Position numbers and translations under genes: made by a program. Shown here piece by piece: positions 37,918-46,732 of a stretch of DNA of 64,000 nucleotides; position 1 is the first letter of the stretch; each line of letters starts with the position of its first letter. The stretch comes from Hyunsoonleella flava (GTDB lineage: Bacteria; Bacteroidota; Bacteroidia; Flavobacteriales; Flavobacteriaceae). The notes beneath the pieces were generated by a model. It searched no databases. It was not told the DNA's origin and was given only the letters and a program-made list of their open reading frames with translations. The stretch is from positions 434,001 through 498,000 of the forward strand of contig NZ_SIRT01000001.1 in NCBI RefSeq assembly GCF_004310325.1, in the 5' to 3' direction.

Positions 37918-38907
37918 TTATAAACTTTTATAGAACTTTTTCCTATTTACGAAATACGCCCAAACTATGGATGTTTTGCGGTAATATTTAGTTTTATGTT
38001 TTATCCCTTTTCTTTTTTGAAGAAGACTATGAATATGGCTGTAAAAGCTTAAATGCGCCTTTAGAATAGCCAATGTATGAATGAATTTAAACTCAAGTAA
38101 AAACTTTAAGCCTGCTATACCATCCAAAATTAATCGGATAAAAACTAACAACGCCACATTGCCCTTAGCATTTTTTACCAGCGCAAAAAGGCTGTTTCGA
38201 AAATTCAGGAATGTTTTTTTAGAATTGGTATTGCTTAATGTAGCACCTCCAATATGATAGACTTCGGAATTGCTGTTATAAATGATGTCGTACCCCTTAT
38301 TTTTTACACGCCAGCACAAGTCAATTTCCTCCATATGCGCAAAAAACGATTCATCAAAGCCACCAAGTTCTTCATAAACATTACTTCTAATAAACAAACA
38401 GGCGCCTGATGCCCAAAATATAGGACTGATATCGTCGTACTGTCCGTTATCCTTTTCTACAGTGTTAAAAATTCTGCCTCTACAATATGGATATCCAAAC
38501 TTATCAATAAAACCTCCTGCTGCACCCGCATATTCAAAATAATCCTTTCGCTTAAAGTCTAAGATTTTAGGTTGTACAATAGCAATTTTTGGATTATCAA
38601 TAAAACTTTGTTTTACAGGAACCAGCCAGTCTTTAGTAACTTCAATATCGCTATTCAGCAAACAGAAAATATCAGTATCTACATGTTTTAAAGCATCATT
38701 ATAACCTTTTGCAAATCCTCCATTTTCACTGTTTTTAATGATTTTGACCTTTGGGAAATGAGATTTTAAAAATAAAACCGAATCATCCGTAGAGGCATTG
38801 TCGGCCACATAAATATCAGCATCTTTAGAATGTTTAACAACCGAAGGTAAAAACTGTTCCAAGAGTTTTTTTCCATTCCAATTTAATATGACTATAGCAA
38901 TATTCAT
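37918..38907 (-). CDS. Family 2 glycosyltransferase
   Basis: This 329-residue GT-A fold protein opens with VILNWNGKKLL, has YVADNASTDDS in the nucleotide-sugar site, LLNSDIEVT as the DxD-type metal site, and HMEEIDLCWR as the family's catalytic-loop region. It resembles rhamnosyl- or glucosyl-transferases acting in polysaccharide assembly. A C-terminal hydrophobic segment (about 245-275) may associate with the membrane. The start overlaps the preceding gene's stop by 4 bases. The acceptor is unknown. Confidence 0.9.
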   Translation of the reverse strand: MNIAIVILNWNGKKLLEQFLPSVVKHSKDADIYVADNASTDDSVLFLKSHFPKVKIIKNSENGGFAKGYNDALKHVDTDIFCLLNSDIEVTKDWLVPVKQSFIDNPKIAIVQPKILDFKRKDYFEYAGAAGGFIDKFGYPYCRGRIFNTVEKDNGQYDDISPIFWASGACLFIRSNVYEELGGFDESFFAHMEEIDLCWRVKNKGYDIIYNSNSEVYHIGGATLSNTNSKKTFLNFRNSLFALVKNAKGNVALLVFIRLILDGIAGLKFLLEFKFIHTLAILKAHLSFYSHIHSLLQKRKGIKHKTKYYRKTSIVWAYFVNRKKFYKSL

Positions 38908-39350
38908 GTGTTATACTCAGGTATATCCCTTAAAAATTGATACTGTTCGTTTTCAAAATCCATCTGGCAATAATAATGATTTAATCCATTAGTCACCATC
39001 AGGTAGTCTGCATCAAGTACTAAGTTGTATCTCGCGATTTGGTCAAATACATTTTGGTTTATTTCTATTTTAGGCGCTTTACATTCTACGATGAGTTGAA
39101 TTGAACCGTCTGGTTTGTAAACGATGATGTCATAACGTTTACTTAAATCGTTAATTTTTAATTCCTTTTCAACATTAATTAGCGATTTAGGATACTTTTT
39201 ATCCTCAATTAAGAAATGTACACAGTTTTGGCGTACCCATTCCTCAGGTTGCAAGACCACAAACTTTTTACGAATAATGTCAAAAATCAGAACTTTATTT
39301 TCGCTATTTTTGAATCGAAATTGATATGTTGGGAAATTCAATTTATGCAC
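38904..39350 (-). CDS. HsdR_N-like (type I restriction enzyme R N-terminal) single-domain protein
   Basis: This 148-residue protein carries a PD-(D/E)XK-like nuclease core: Asp in KRYDIIVY and E-x-K in IVECKAP, as in the R subunit N-terminus of type I restriction enzymes. No helicase follows, so it is a stand-alone domain. In flavobacteria such genes often sit next to holA, and this one is divergent from it. The called start is GTG at 39350; a TTG at 39341 is a good alternative because a -7 box lies only 5 bases upstream of the GTG. Function unknown. Confidence 0.82.
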   Translation of the reverse strand: MHKLNFPTYQFRFKNSENKVLIFDIIRKKFVVLQPEEWVRQNCVHFLIEDKKYPKSLINVEKELKINDLSKRYDIIVYKPDGSIQLIVECKAPKIEINQNVFDQIARYNLVLDADYLMVTNGLNHYYCQMDFENEQYQFLRDIPEYNT

Positions 39351-39354
39351 CTAG

Positions 39355-39362
39355 CAAAAGTA
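39355..39362 (-). promoter_or_regulatory. Candidate -7 promoter box for the HsdR_N-GT2 operon
   Basis: TACTTTTG on the minus strand matches TAnnTTTG. It is so close to the first start codon (5 bases) that the mRNA would be leaderless or begin just inside it. Confidence 0.45.
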
Positions 39363-39410
39363 TCATTCATAATAATATTTTAAGAGTTTTTCACTGAAAA
39401 TTTTCTTTTT

Positions 39411-40415
39411 TTGGACGAGGTCAAACAATTAGTAACGGATATAAAAAACAGAAACCTTAAACCTATTTATTTCTTAATGGGAGAGGAGCCTTACTATATT
39501 GATAGAATTTCAGATTTTATTGAAGAAACCGTTTTAACTGAAGAAGAGCGCGGTTTTAATCAAATGGTGCTATATGGCAGGGATATTTCGATTGAAGATA
39601 TAGTGAGTAATGCAAAGCGTTATCCAATGATGGCGGAATATCAAGTGGTAATTGTAAAAGAAGCTCAAGACCTATCACGTACTATTGAAAAATTAGCATC
39701 TTATGCTGAAAACCCTCAAACCACGACGGTTTTAGTAATAAACTACAAGTATAAAAAAATTGATAAACGAAAAGCGCTTTACAAAACTTTAAAAAAGACA
39801 GGTATTGTTTATGAAAGTAAAAAGCTTTACGAAAATCAAGTAGCCGATTGGATAAGGCGTGTACTTTCTCCCAAAGGTTATTCTATAACACCTAAAGCGG
39901 CACAAATGTTAGTGGAGTTTTTGGGCACTGACCTAAGCAAAATAAATAACGAGCTAGAGAAGCTCCAGATTATTTTACCAAAGGACAGTCAAATTTCACC
40001 AGATGCTATTGAAAAGAATATTGGCATTAGTAAGGATTATAATAATTTTGAGTTGCGCAAAGCCATAGGGGATAGAGATGCGGTTAAGGCCTATAAAATT
40101 GTAAACTATTTTGCAGATAATCCAAAGGACAACCCAATGGTAGTGACTGTGTCGTTATTGTTTAACTTTTTTTCTCAGCTTTTACATTTTCATGGATTAA
40201 AGGACAAAACGCCAAGGAGCGTAGCTTCTGCACTAAAAATCAATCCATATTTCGTTAATGAGTATGTAACAGCAGCTAGAAACTATCCTATGCGAAAGGT
40301 GAGTACTATAGTTTCAACGCTGAGAACTTTTGATGTAAAGAGTAAAGGTGTTGGCGCAAATGCTGTACCCCAAGGAGATTTATTAAAGGAATTGTTAGTT
40401 AGAATATTAAACTAA
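39411..40415 (+). CDS. holA: DNA polymerase III subunit delta
   Basis: This 334-residue protein has the HolA pattern: YFLMGEEPYYIDR near the N-terminus, a degenerate AAA+ fold without an active ATP site, and a helical C-terminal collar domain. Delta opens the beta sliding clamp during loading. The start is a TTG at 39411, since no ATG fits before the conserved opening. The stop overlaps the ung start by one base (TAATG), so the two are coupled. Confidence 0.93.
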   Translation: MDEVKQLVTDIKNRNLKPIYFLMGEEPYYIDRISDFIEETVLTEEERGFNQMVLYGRDISIEDIVSNAKRYPMMAEYQVVIVKEAQDLSRTIEKLASYAENPQTTTVLVINYKYKKIDKRKALYKTLKKTGIVYESKKLYENQVADWIRRVLSPKGYSITPKAAQMLVEFLGTDLSKINNELEKLQIILPKDSQISPDAIEKNIGISKDYNNFELRKAIGDRDAVKAYKIVNYFADNPKDNPMVVTVSLLFNFFSQLLHFHGLKDKTPRSVASALKINPYFVNEYVTAARNYPMRKVSTIVSTLRTFDVKSKGVGANAVPQGDLLKELLVRILN

Positions 40416-41080
40416 TGGAAGTAAAAATTCATGAAAGCTGGAAACCATACTTAAAGCAGGAGTTTGAAAAACCGTACTTTAAAAGTTTAGTTGCTTTTGT
40501 AAAGCATGAGTATAAAACAAATACCTGTTTTCCTCCAGGAAAAGAAATATTCAATGCTTTTAACCATTGTCATTTTGATGATGTAAAAGTGGTGATTATT
40601 GGGCAGGATCCTTATCATGGGCCTGGGCAAGCTAACGGACTATGCTTTTCGGTGAATGATGGAATTTCCCATCCACCATCTCTCATTAATATTTTTAAAG
40701 AGATAGAAAATGATTTGGGAACTTCTTATCCCAGTAGTGGCGACTTATCACGTTGGGCCAAACAAGGAGTGTTATTGCTCAATGCAACGCTAACGGTAAG
40801 AGCTCACCAAGCAGGAAGCCACCAAAAAAAGGGTTGGGAAACGTTTACAGATGCTGTCATCGAAACCGTAAGCAAAAGAAAAAGTGATGTTGTCTTTTTG
40901 CTTTGGGGTGGTTATGCGAAACAAAAGGCAAAATTAACCGATAATACTAAACATCAAATTTTAACGTCAGGGCATCCATCTCCTTTAAGCGCAAATAGAG
41001 GCTATTGGTTTGGCAATAGACATTTTAGCCAAACAAACAAGTTGTTGCTTGAGGCCAATAAGAGTATAATAAACTGGTAA
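40415..41080 (+). CDS. ung: Uracil-DNA glycosylase
   Basis: This 221-residue family 1 enzyme has the water-activating motif GQDPYHG with Asp65 and the late HPSPLS with the catalytic His. It removes uracil from DNA as the first step of base excision repair. Full length and coupled to holA by a one-base overlap. Confidence 0.97.
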   Translation: MEVKIHESWKPYLKQEFEKPYFKSLVAFVKHEYKTNTCFPPGKEIFNAFNHCHFDDVKVVIIGQDPYHGPGQANGLCFSVNDGISHPPSLINIFKEIENDLGTSYPSSGDLSRWAKQGVLLLNATLTVRAHQAGSHQKKGWETFTDAVIETVSKRKSDVVFLLWGGYAKQKAKLTDNTKHQILTSGHPSPLSANRGYWFGNRHFSQTNKLLLEANKSIINW

Positions 41081-41086
41081 AATTAA

Positions 41087-41272
41087 TCAGCTTCCGGTAG
41101 GAGCTAAGCTATCATTATCTTCGTAGAGTAATCTGTGCGACTTCAAAACGACGATTTGTTTGCTTTGAGATTTCTCAGTTTTTTTAATCTTGTTACAGCT
41201 AAATTTTAAAAGTAACAGATTAATAAATACCAAAACAGAAAGTACAATAGTAGTTGTTAATAACATAGGCAT
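41087..41272 (-). CDS. Small single-pass membrane protein (61 residues)
   Basis: A 61-residue frame has one hydrophobic segment (about 4-24) followed by a charged tail. No family is recognised. The case for a real gene rests on a near-ideal Bacteroidota promoter 18 bases upstream of its ATG on the same strand. It is convergent with ung with a 6-base gap. Confidence 0.65.
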   Translation of the reverse strand: MPMLLTTTIVLSVLVFINLLLLKFSCNKIKKTEKSQSKQIVVLKSHRLLYEDNDSLAPTGS

Positions 41273-41290
41273 AATTTAGATTTAGTTCGA

Positions 41291-41322
41291 CAAAACTACA
41301 AAAAACATCGATAAAATACAAA
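41291..41322 (-). promoter_or_regulatory. Consensus Bacteroidota promoter for the 61-residue membrane protein
   Basis: On the minus strand, TTTG (41319-41322) is followed after 20 bases by TAGTTTTG (41291-41298). This matches the TTTG-N19-21-TAnnTTTG consensus at both elements and is the best promoter in the window. Confidence 0.75.
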
Positions 41323-41510
41323 TAAAATGTTAATTTTTCATAAAGTTTTCTAAAAGTATTAAATATAATACTACAACTACATAAGATTCTTTGATAAAGT
41401 TGTGATAATTAGTAAATAGTTAAAATAAGAACAAGAAATTATTAAATTAATATTTTTTTAAGTTTAAATTATTATTAGCAAAACCCATCTATATTTAAAA
41501 AAATATAATT

Positions 41511-41518
41511 TATTTTTG
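41511..41518 (+). promoter_or_regulatory. Candidate -7 promoter box of the menaquinone operon
   Basis: TATTTTTG matches TAnnTTTG and lies 16 bases before the menB start. The preceding 190 bases are extremely AT-rich and may act as an upstream element; no clear -33 TTTG was found. Confidence 0.5.
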
Positions 41519-41534
41519 ACCAAAATATGATACC

Positions 41535-42374
41535 ATGAGGGATTCAAAATGGGTAGTTGCAAAACATTATGAAGACATCACGTACAAAAAGCGTGAAGGT
41601 GTTGCGCGAATTGCATTTAACAGACCTAATGTAAGAAACGCATTTAGACCAAAAACAACCAGCGAACTTTATGATGCTTTTTATGACGCTAACGAGGATA
41701 CTTCAATTGGTGTAGTTCTGCTTTCTGCTGAAGGACCATCTACAAAGGATGGGGTGTATTCATTTTGTAGTGGTGGAGATCAAAAAGCTAGGGGTCATCA
41801 AGGTTATGTAGGTGAGGATGGTTACCACCGCTTAAATATTCTTGAAGTTCAGCGTTTAATCCGATTTATGCCCAAAGCGGTTATCGCAGTAGTTCCTGGG
41901 TGGGCTGTTGGTGGAGGACATAGTTTGCACGTAGTTTGTGATTTAACATTAGCCAGTAAAGAACACGCTATTTTCAAACAGACCGACGCTGATGTTACCA
42001 GTTTTGATGGCGGATACGGTTCAGCGTATTTAGCAAAAATGGTGGGACAAAAAAAGGCAAGGGAGATATTCTTCTTGGGTAGAAATTATTCAGCACAGGA
42101 AGCTTTTGAAATGGGTATGGTAAACGCCGTTGTGCCTCATGCTGAATTAGAAAGTACTGCTTTTGAATGGGCTCAAGAAATTTTAGCAAAGTCTCCTACC
42201 TCTATCAAAATGCTTAAGTTTGCTATGAATTTAACAGATGACGGTATGGTAGGGCAACAAGTTTTTGCTGGCGAAGCAACACGATTGGCTTATATGACTG
42301 ATGAAGCTAAAGAAGGGCGGAATGCATTTTTGGAAAAGCGCAAACCAAACTTCGATAAAAAATGGATTCCATAA
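41535..42374 (+). CDS. menB: 1,4-dihydroxy-2-naphthoyl-CoA synthase
   Basis: This 279-residue crotonase-fold enzyme closes the second ring of menaquinone, turning o-succinylbenzoyl-CoA into 1,4-dihydroxy-2-naphthoyl-CoA. The MenB-specific segments FCSGGDQ, VPGWAVGGGHSLH (oxyanion hole) and TDADVTSFDGGYG are present and separate it from enoyl-CoA hydratases. It is first in the operon, and its 3' end overlaps menA by 13 bases. Confidence 0.97.
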   Translation: MRDSKWVVAKHYEDITYKKREGVARIAFNRPNVRNAFRPKTTSELYDAFYDANEDTSIGVVLLSAEGPSTKDGVYSFCSGGDQKARGHQGYVGEDGYHRLNILEVQRLIRFMPKAVIAVVPGWAVGGGHSLHVVCDLTLASKEHAIFKQTDADVTSFDGGYGSAYLAKMVGQKKAREIFFLGRNYSAQEAFEMGMVNAVVPHAELESTAFEWAQEILAKSPTSIKMLKFAMNLTDDGMVGQQVFAGEATRLAYMTDEAKEGRNAFLEKRKPNFDKKWIP

Positions 42375-43276
42375 TGCAAAATCTTTCAGTTTGGATTTCA
42401 GCAATGCGCCTGAGAACACTGCCTTTATCGGTTTCAGGTATCATAATTGCATCAAGTTTTGCGGAATATAACGGATATTTTGACTGGTCAATATTCATTT
42501 TAGCAATTTTAACTACTATAAGTTTACAGGTGCTTTCAAATTTAGCAAACGACTATGGAGATGGCATGAAGGGTACCGATGACGACAATAGAATAGGGCC
42601 AGAGCGTGCCATTCAGAGTGGTAAAATACGGCCAGATGAAATGTTTGAGGTCATTAAATTGAACATATTGGTCTGTATCGTTCTTGCTTTTCTTTTAATA
42701 TTTGCAGCTTTTGGTTCGCAACATTTTATGTTGACGCTATTGTTTTTTGTTTTAGGAATAGGGTCAGTCATTGCAGCGGTTCGCTATACGATTGGAAGTA
42801 AGGCCTATGGGTATCGCGGATTGGGCGATCTGTTTGTTTTCGTTTTTTTCGGTCTAGTTAGCGTTGTCGGGTGCTATGTGCTCTATGCAAAAAAATTAGA
42901 TCATGTTGTTTTTCTTCCAGCAATTACAATAGGACTTTTATCAGTAGCTGTTCTCAATTTGAACAATATGCGGGATATAAAATCTGATTTAATTTCTGGA
43001 AAAATGACGTTGGCCGTAAAATTAGGCCTTGAAAAAGCCAAAGCATATCATTACGGTTTAATCATTTCGGCTATAATCATTTCAACTTTATTTGGGATAT
43101 TATATTACACGTCGCCTTATAATTTGATATGCTTTTTAACATATATTCCACTTCTAAAACATCTAAGAACAGTTAAAAAAAATACAGTTGCAAAAGATTT
43201 AGATCCTGAGTTAAAAAAAGTGGCGCTTTCCACTTTTTTTCTTGCGGTACTTTTGGCCATCGGGCATCTGCTTTAA
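42362..43276 (+). CDS. menA: 1,4-dihydroxy-2-naphthoate polyprenyltransferase
   Basis: This 304-residue UbiA-fold protein has about eight or nine membrane helices. The first prenyl-diphosphate/Mg site reads NDYGDGMKGTDDD and the second NMRDIKSD. It attaches the isoprenoid tail to DHNA in the inner membrane. Its start lies inside menB (13-base overlap), showing tight coupling. Confidence 0.95.
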   Translation: MDSIMQNLSVWISAMRLRTLPLSVSGIIIASSFAEYNGYFDWSIFILAILTTISLQVLSNLANDYGDGMKGTDDDNRIGPERAIQSGKIRPDEMFEVIKLNILVCIVLAFLLIFAAFGSQHFMLTLLFFVLGIGSVIAAVRYTIGSKAYGYRGLGDLFVFVFFGLVSVVGCYVLYAKKLDHVVFLPAITIGLLSVAVLNLNNMRDIKSDLISGKMTLAVKLGLEKAKAYHYGLIISAIIISTLFGILYYTSPYNLICFLTYIPLLKHLRTVKKNTVAKDLDPELKKVALSTFFLAVLLAIGHLL

Positions 43277-43343
43277 TAACCATGCATTATTAATTTTAGA
43301 GTTATCCCTAAAATCATTAATTTAGTCTGAAAAGATATTTTAT

Positions 43344-44021
43344 ATGAAAATTACATTTTACGGACACGCTAGTTTAGGGATTGAAATAGGTGACTGCAAT
43401 ATTCTTGTAGACCCATTTATTTCAGGAAATCCACAAGCTGAATCCATTGATATAGAGACTTTAAAGGCAGATTATATTCTTGTTACCCACGCACACCAAG
43501 ACCACACTTTGGATGTTGAAACGATTGCAAGACGAACTGGCGGTATAATAGTTTCCAACTATGAAATTGTGACACATTATGAACAAAAAGGATTAAAAGG
43601 TCACCCTATGAATCATGGTGGCTCTTGGCAATTCGATTTTGGTACAGTAAAATATGTAAACGCGATCCACACCTCTTCTTTTCCTGATGGTAGTTATGGT
43701 GGGCAACCAGGAGGGTTTATTATCCAATCAGGTAAGAAAACAATTTATATTGCTGGAGATACCGCACTTACCTATGATATGAAATTAATCGGTAAAGCCT
43801 ATGATTTGGATTTGGCAGTTTTGCCAATTGGCGATAATTTCACCATGGGTGTTGATGATGCAATTATTGCATCTGATTTTATCAAGTGTGATAAAATTCT
43901 GGGATACCACTATGACACCTTCGGTTATATTGAAATTGATAAAGTAAGGGCAAAAGCCAAATTTGATACAGAACTAAAATCCTTATCGTTGTTAGATATT
44001 GGAGAGTCCACCGAAGTATAA
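43344..44021 (+). CDS. Metallo-beta-lactamase-fold hydrolase (UPF0173)
   Basis: This 225-residue protein has the dinuclear-zinc motif HAHQDH at 49-54, a later His in NAIHTSS, AGDTAL, and the final GYHYDTFG. This is the UPF0173 group of the metallo-beta-lactamase superfamily. The physiological substrate is unknown. Its place inside the menaquinone operon suggests either a thioesterase-like job in that pathway or chance hitch-hiking; known DHNA-CoA thioesterases are of the hotdog type, so this is only an idea. Confidence 0.88.
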   Translation: MKITFYGHASLGIEIGDCNILVDPFISGNPQAESIDIETLKADYILVTHAHQDHTLDVETIARRTGGIIVSNYEIVTHYEQKGLKGHPMNHGGSWQFDFGTVKYVNAIHTSSFPDGSYGGQPGGFIIQSGKKTIYIAGDTALTYDMKLIGKAYDLDLAVLPIGDNFTMGVDDAIIASDFIKCDKILGYHYDTFGYIEIDKVRAKAKFDTELKSLSLLDIGESTEV

Positions 44022-44026
44022 CATAT

Positions 44027-44719
44027 ATGAAGAAATTTTTATGTCTATTGATAATTGCTTTTTGCTGCATTATTGATATCTCAGCGCAAGTAGATCAGTC
44101 TAAAACAGGTGCTTGGTACATGTACTTTTACAGGCATCAGTTTAAGGATAGTCAATTTGGAATTCAGGGCGATTTGCAGCATAGAAATTGGAATACGCTA
44201 GGCGATTTGGAACAACTATTAATTCGTTCGGGATTAACCTTTACACCAAAAAAAACTAATGTTTTACTCACTTTGGGTTATGCCAATATTACTACTGGCC
44301 AATATGGTGATAGTAAAGCTACGGTTTCAGAAAACAGGATTTATCAAGAAGCCTTTATACCACAAAAGCTTGGGGGCCGATTATACCTTGCACACCGGTT
44401 TAGGTATGAGCAACGTTTTGTTGAAAATCAAGATTTTAGAACCAGATACCGCTATAATTTATTTTTGAATATTCCTCTTAATCAACTAGCATTAATTGAT
44501 AAAACGGTCTACATTGCTTTGTATAATGAACTTTTCATAAATGGCCAAACCGATATAGGGAACAATAATACAGTACAATTATTTGATAGAAACAGAACGT
44601 ATTTAGGTATCGGTTATGTAATAAAACCTGGTAAAAGGATACAATTTGGGTGGATGAACCAGAAAACGAATAACTGGGGCAAGGGGCAACTGCAATTAAG
44701 TTTTCATCATAGCTTTTAG
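44027..44719 (+). CDS. DUF2490-type outer-membrane protein
   Basis: This 230-residue protein has a signal peptide (about 1-20, ISAQ) and then alternating hydrophobic strands ending in a C-terminal aromatic-rich strand (QLSFHHSF), so it is probably a small beta-barrel. The pattern (QVDQSKTGAWYMYFYRH, R-Y-R-Y-N-L-F) fits the DUF2490 family. Its function is unknown. It lies 5 bases after the UPF0173 gene and 6 before menC. Confidence 0.82.
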   Translation: MKKFLCLLIIAFCCIIDISAQVDQSKTGAWYMYFYRHQFKDSQFGIQGDLQHRNWNTLGDLEQLLIRSGLTFTPKKTNVLLTLGYANITTGQYGDSKATVSENRIYQEAFIPQKLGGRLYLAHRFRYEQRFVENQDFRTRYRYNLFLNIPLNQLALIDKTVYIALYNELFINGQTDIGNNNTVQLFDRNRTYLGIGYVIKPGKRIQFGWMNQKTNNWGKGQLQLSFHHSF

Positions 44720-44725
44720 TCAACC

Positions 44726-45760
44726 ATGAAAGCATCGTTTCAGCACTACACTTTAAATTTTAAGCAAGCCAGTGGTACATCTCGAGGTATCCTAAAGACA
44801 AAAGATACCTGGATAATCAAAATTAGTTCAGAAGGAAAAACAGGTATTGGAGAATGTGGAATGTTCAAAGGTTTATCCGCAGATGACAGACCAGATTATG
44901 TTGAGAAGCTAAAATGGACCTGCCAAAATATTGATAAAGGCTTAAAATTTCTAAATTCAAAACTGATTGAATTTCCAAGCATTCAGTTTGGACTAGAAAT
45001 GGCATTTAAATCTCTTAGGGCAGAACAAACTTTTGAGTTATTTTCATCAGATTTCACAAACGGAAAGGCTTCTATCCCCATTAATGGGTTAATTTGGATG
45101 GGAAGTAAAAGGTTTATGCAGCAACAAATTGCAGACAAGATTGATGCAGGATTTAGATGCATAAAGATGAAAATAGGAGCTATTGATTTTGAAGTTGAAG
45201 TAGAATTATTAAAATCTATAAGAAAAGAGTTTACTTCAAAAGATATTGAGCTTAGGGTTGATGCCAATGGTGCTTTTGGTGCAGATGAAGCACTGGAAAA
45301 ATTAAATACCCTATCCGATTTTGATTTGCATTCTATTGAGCAGCCTATAAAGCAAGGGCAAATCGAGGAAATGTCTCGACTTTGTGAAATCACTCCTTTA
45401 CCAATTGCACTAGATGAAGAGTTAATAGGTGTTTTTGATGTAACAAAAAAAGCAGAATTGTTACAAACAATTCGTCCGCAATACATTATATTGAAACCCA
45501 CTTTGGTAGGCGGATATCAAGGAAGCGATTCATGGATAGCTTTTGCAGAAAAAAACGATATTGGTTGGTGGATCACCAGTGCTTTAGAAAGCAATATTGG
45601 GTTAAATGCAATTGCGCAATATACGTTTAACAAACAAGTCACGCTTCCGCAAGGTTTGGGTACGGGCGGTTTGTTTACTAATAATTTTGATGCGCCGCTT
45701 TATGTAAGTGATGGTGGATTGTATTATGATAGAAGTAAAAATTGGAAAATTAATTTATAA
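44726..45760 (+). CDS. menC: o-succinylbenzoate synthase
   Basis: This 344-residue enolase-superfamily enzyme dehydrates SHCHC to o-succinylbenzoate. The barrel motifs are present: K-x-K in IKMKIGA, the metal ligands Asp in RVDANG, Glu in SIEQP and Asp/Glu in ALDEEL, and Lys in ILKPTLVGG. The operon context confirms MenC rather than a dipeptide epimerase. Confidence 0.95.
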   Translation: MKASFQHYTLNFKQASGTSRGILKTKDTWIIKISSEGKTGIGECGMFKGLSADDRPDYVEKLKWTCQNIDKGLKFLNSKLIEFPSIQFGLEMAFKSLRAEQTFELFSSDFTNGKASIPINGLIWMGSKRFMQQQIADKIDAGFRCIKMKIGAIDFEVEVELLKSIRKEFTSKDIELRVDANGAFGADEALEKLNTLSDFDLHSIEQPIKQGQIEEMSRLCEITPLPIALDEELIGVFDVTKKAELLQTIRPQYIILKPTLVGGYQGSDSWIAFAEKNDIGWWITSALESNIGLNAIAQYTFNKQVTLPQGLGTGGLFTNNFDAPLYVSDGGLYYDRSKNWKINL

Positions 45761-45763
45761 ATT

Positions 45764-46723
45764 ATGTATATAGAGCAGGCTTATAAAGGATTAACAGATG
45801 CATGGCGATATATTGTCGGTGGTATGATTATATTTTTTGCGTGGCAAATTTTAGGGGCTATTCCGTTAATGGCAGCAATATTTTTAAATATGGACGGCTT
45901 TGAAAATTTCCCAACCGATATTTCTGGAATGGTTGAACTACTGGGAAGTAACCTTTTCCTCTTTTTAATGCTCATTTCTTTTGCCATAGGACTTGCAGGG
46001 GTTTTTATTTCGTCTAAGTCCCTTCACAAGTTATCCATTAAAAATTTAACGACGACCAGGACAAAAATCGATTGGAAACGTTTTTGGTTTATTTTCTTTT
46101 TATGGGGCGGAATAACTAGTGGGCTAGTACTATTGGATTATTACTATATGTCCCCAGAAAGTTATGTTTGGAATTTTAAACTAGAACCTTTTTTAATTCT
46201 TTTGGCCATTGGTATTTTTCTGCTACCATTGCAAACCAGTTTTGAGGAATATGCCTTTAGAGGGTATGGAATGCATTTTTTAGGCACCTTAGCTAAAAAT
46301 AGGTGGTTGCCATTGGTAATAACTTCTGTAGCTTTTGGTCTCATGCATATTTTTAACCCTGAGGTAGAAAAGTTGGGCTACATCATCATGGTGTATTACA
46401 TAGGTACTGGGTTCTTTTTAGGGATCATTACCCTAATGGATGATGGTTTAGAGTTAGCATTAGGTTTTCACTTTGCAAATAATTTATTTACTGCATTACT
46501 GGTTACAACGGACTGGACGGTATTGCAAACCGACAGTGTGCTAAAAGATATTAGCGATCCATCAGAAATGGTAATTACAGAAATACTTGTGCCAGTATTG
46601 GTAGTGTTTCCAATTCTTTTATTTATTTTGTCCAAGAAATACAAATGGACCAATTGGAAGGATAAATTATTCGGACCAGTTGTTGAGCCACCAAAGGAAG
46701 ATTATAAAATTTTAGAAGAATAA
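45764..46723 (+). CDS. CPBP-family intramembrane metalloprotease-like protein
   Basis: This 319-residue protein has about eight membrane segments. The CPBP (Abi/CAAX protease) motif EEYAFRG lies at 161-167 with Glu161, Glu162 and Arg166, and a later His195 in FGLMH. These proteins are glutamic intramembrane proteases. It starts 3 bases after menC, so it is an integral operon member, although no role in menaquinone synthesis is known. Confidence 0.88.
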   Translation: MYIEQAYKGLTDAWRYIVGGMIIFFAWQILGAIPLMAAIFLNMDGFENFPTDISGMVELLGSNLFLFLMLISFAIGLAGVFISSKSLHKLSIKNLTTTRTKIDWKRFWFIFFLWGGITSGLVLLDYYYMSPESYVWNFKLEPFLILLAIGIFLLPLQTSFEEYAFRGYGMHFLGTLAKNRWLPLVITSVAFGLMHIFNPEVEKLGYIIMVYYIGTGFFLGIITLMDDGLELALGFHFANNLFTALLVTTDWTVLQTDSVLKDISDPSEMVITEILVPVLVVFPILLFILSKKYKWTNWKDKLFGPVVEPPKEDYKILEE

Positions 46724-46732
46724 GACTATTTA

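Noticed and set aside
43344-44021. UPF0173 protein named as DHNA-CoA thioesterase
   Set aside because: Only operon context supports this; the known enzymes have another fold, so it was left as a finding.
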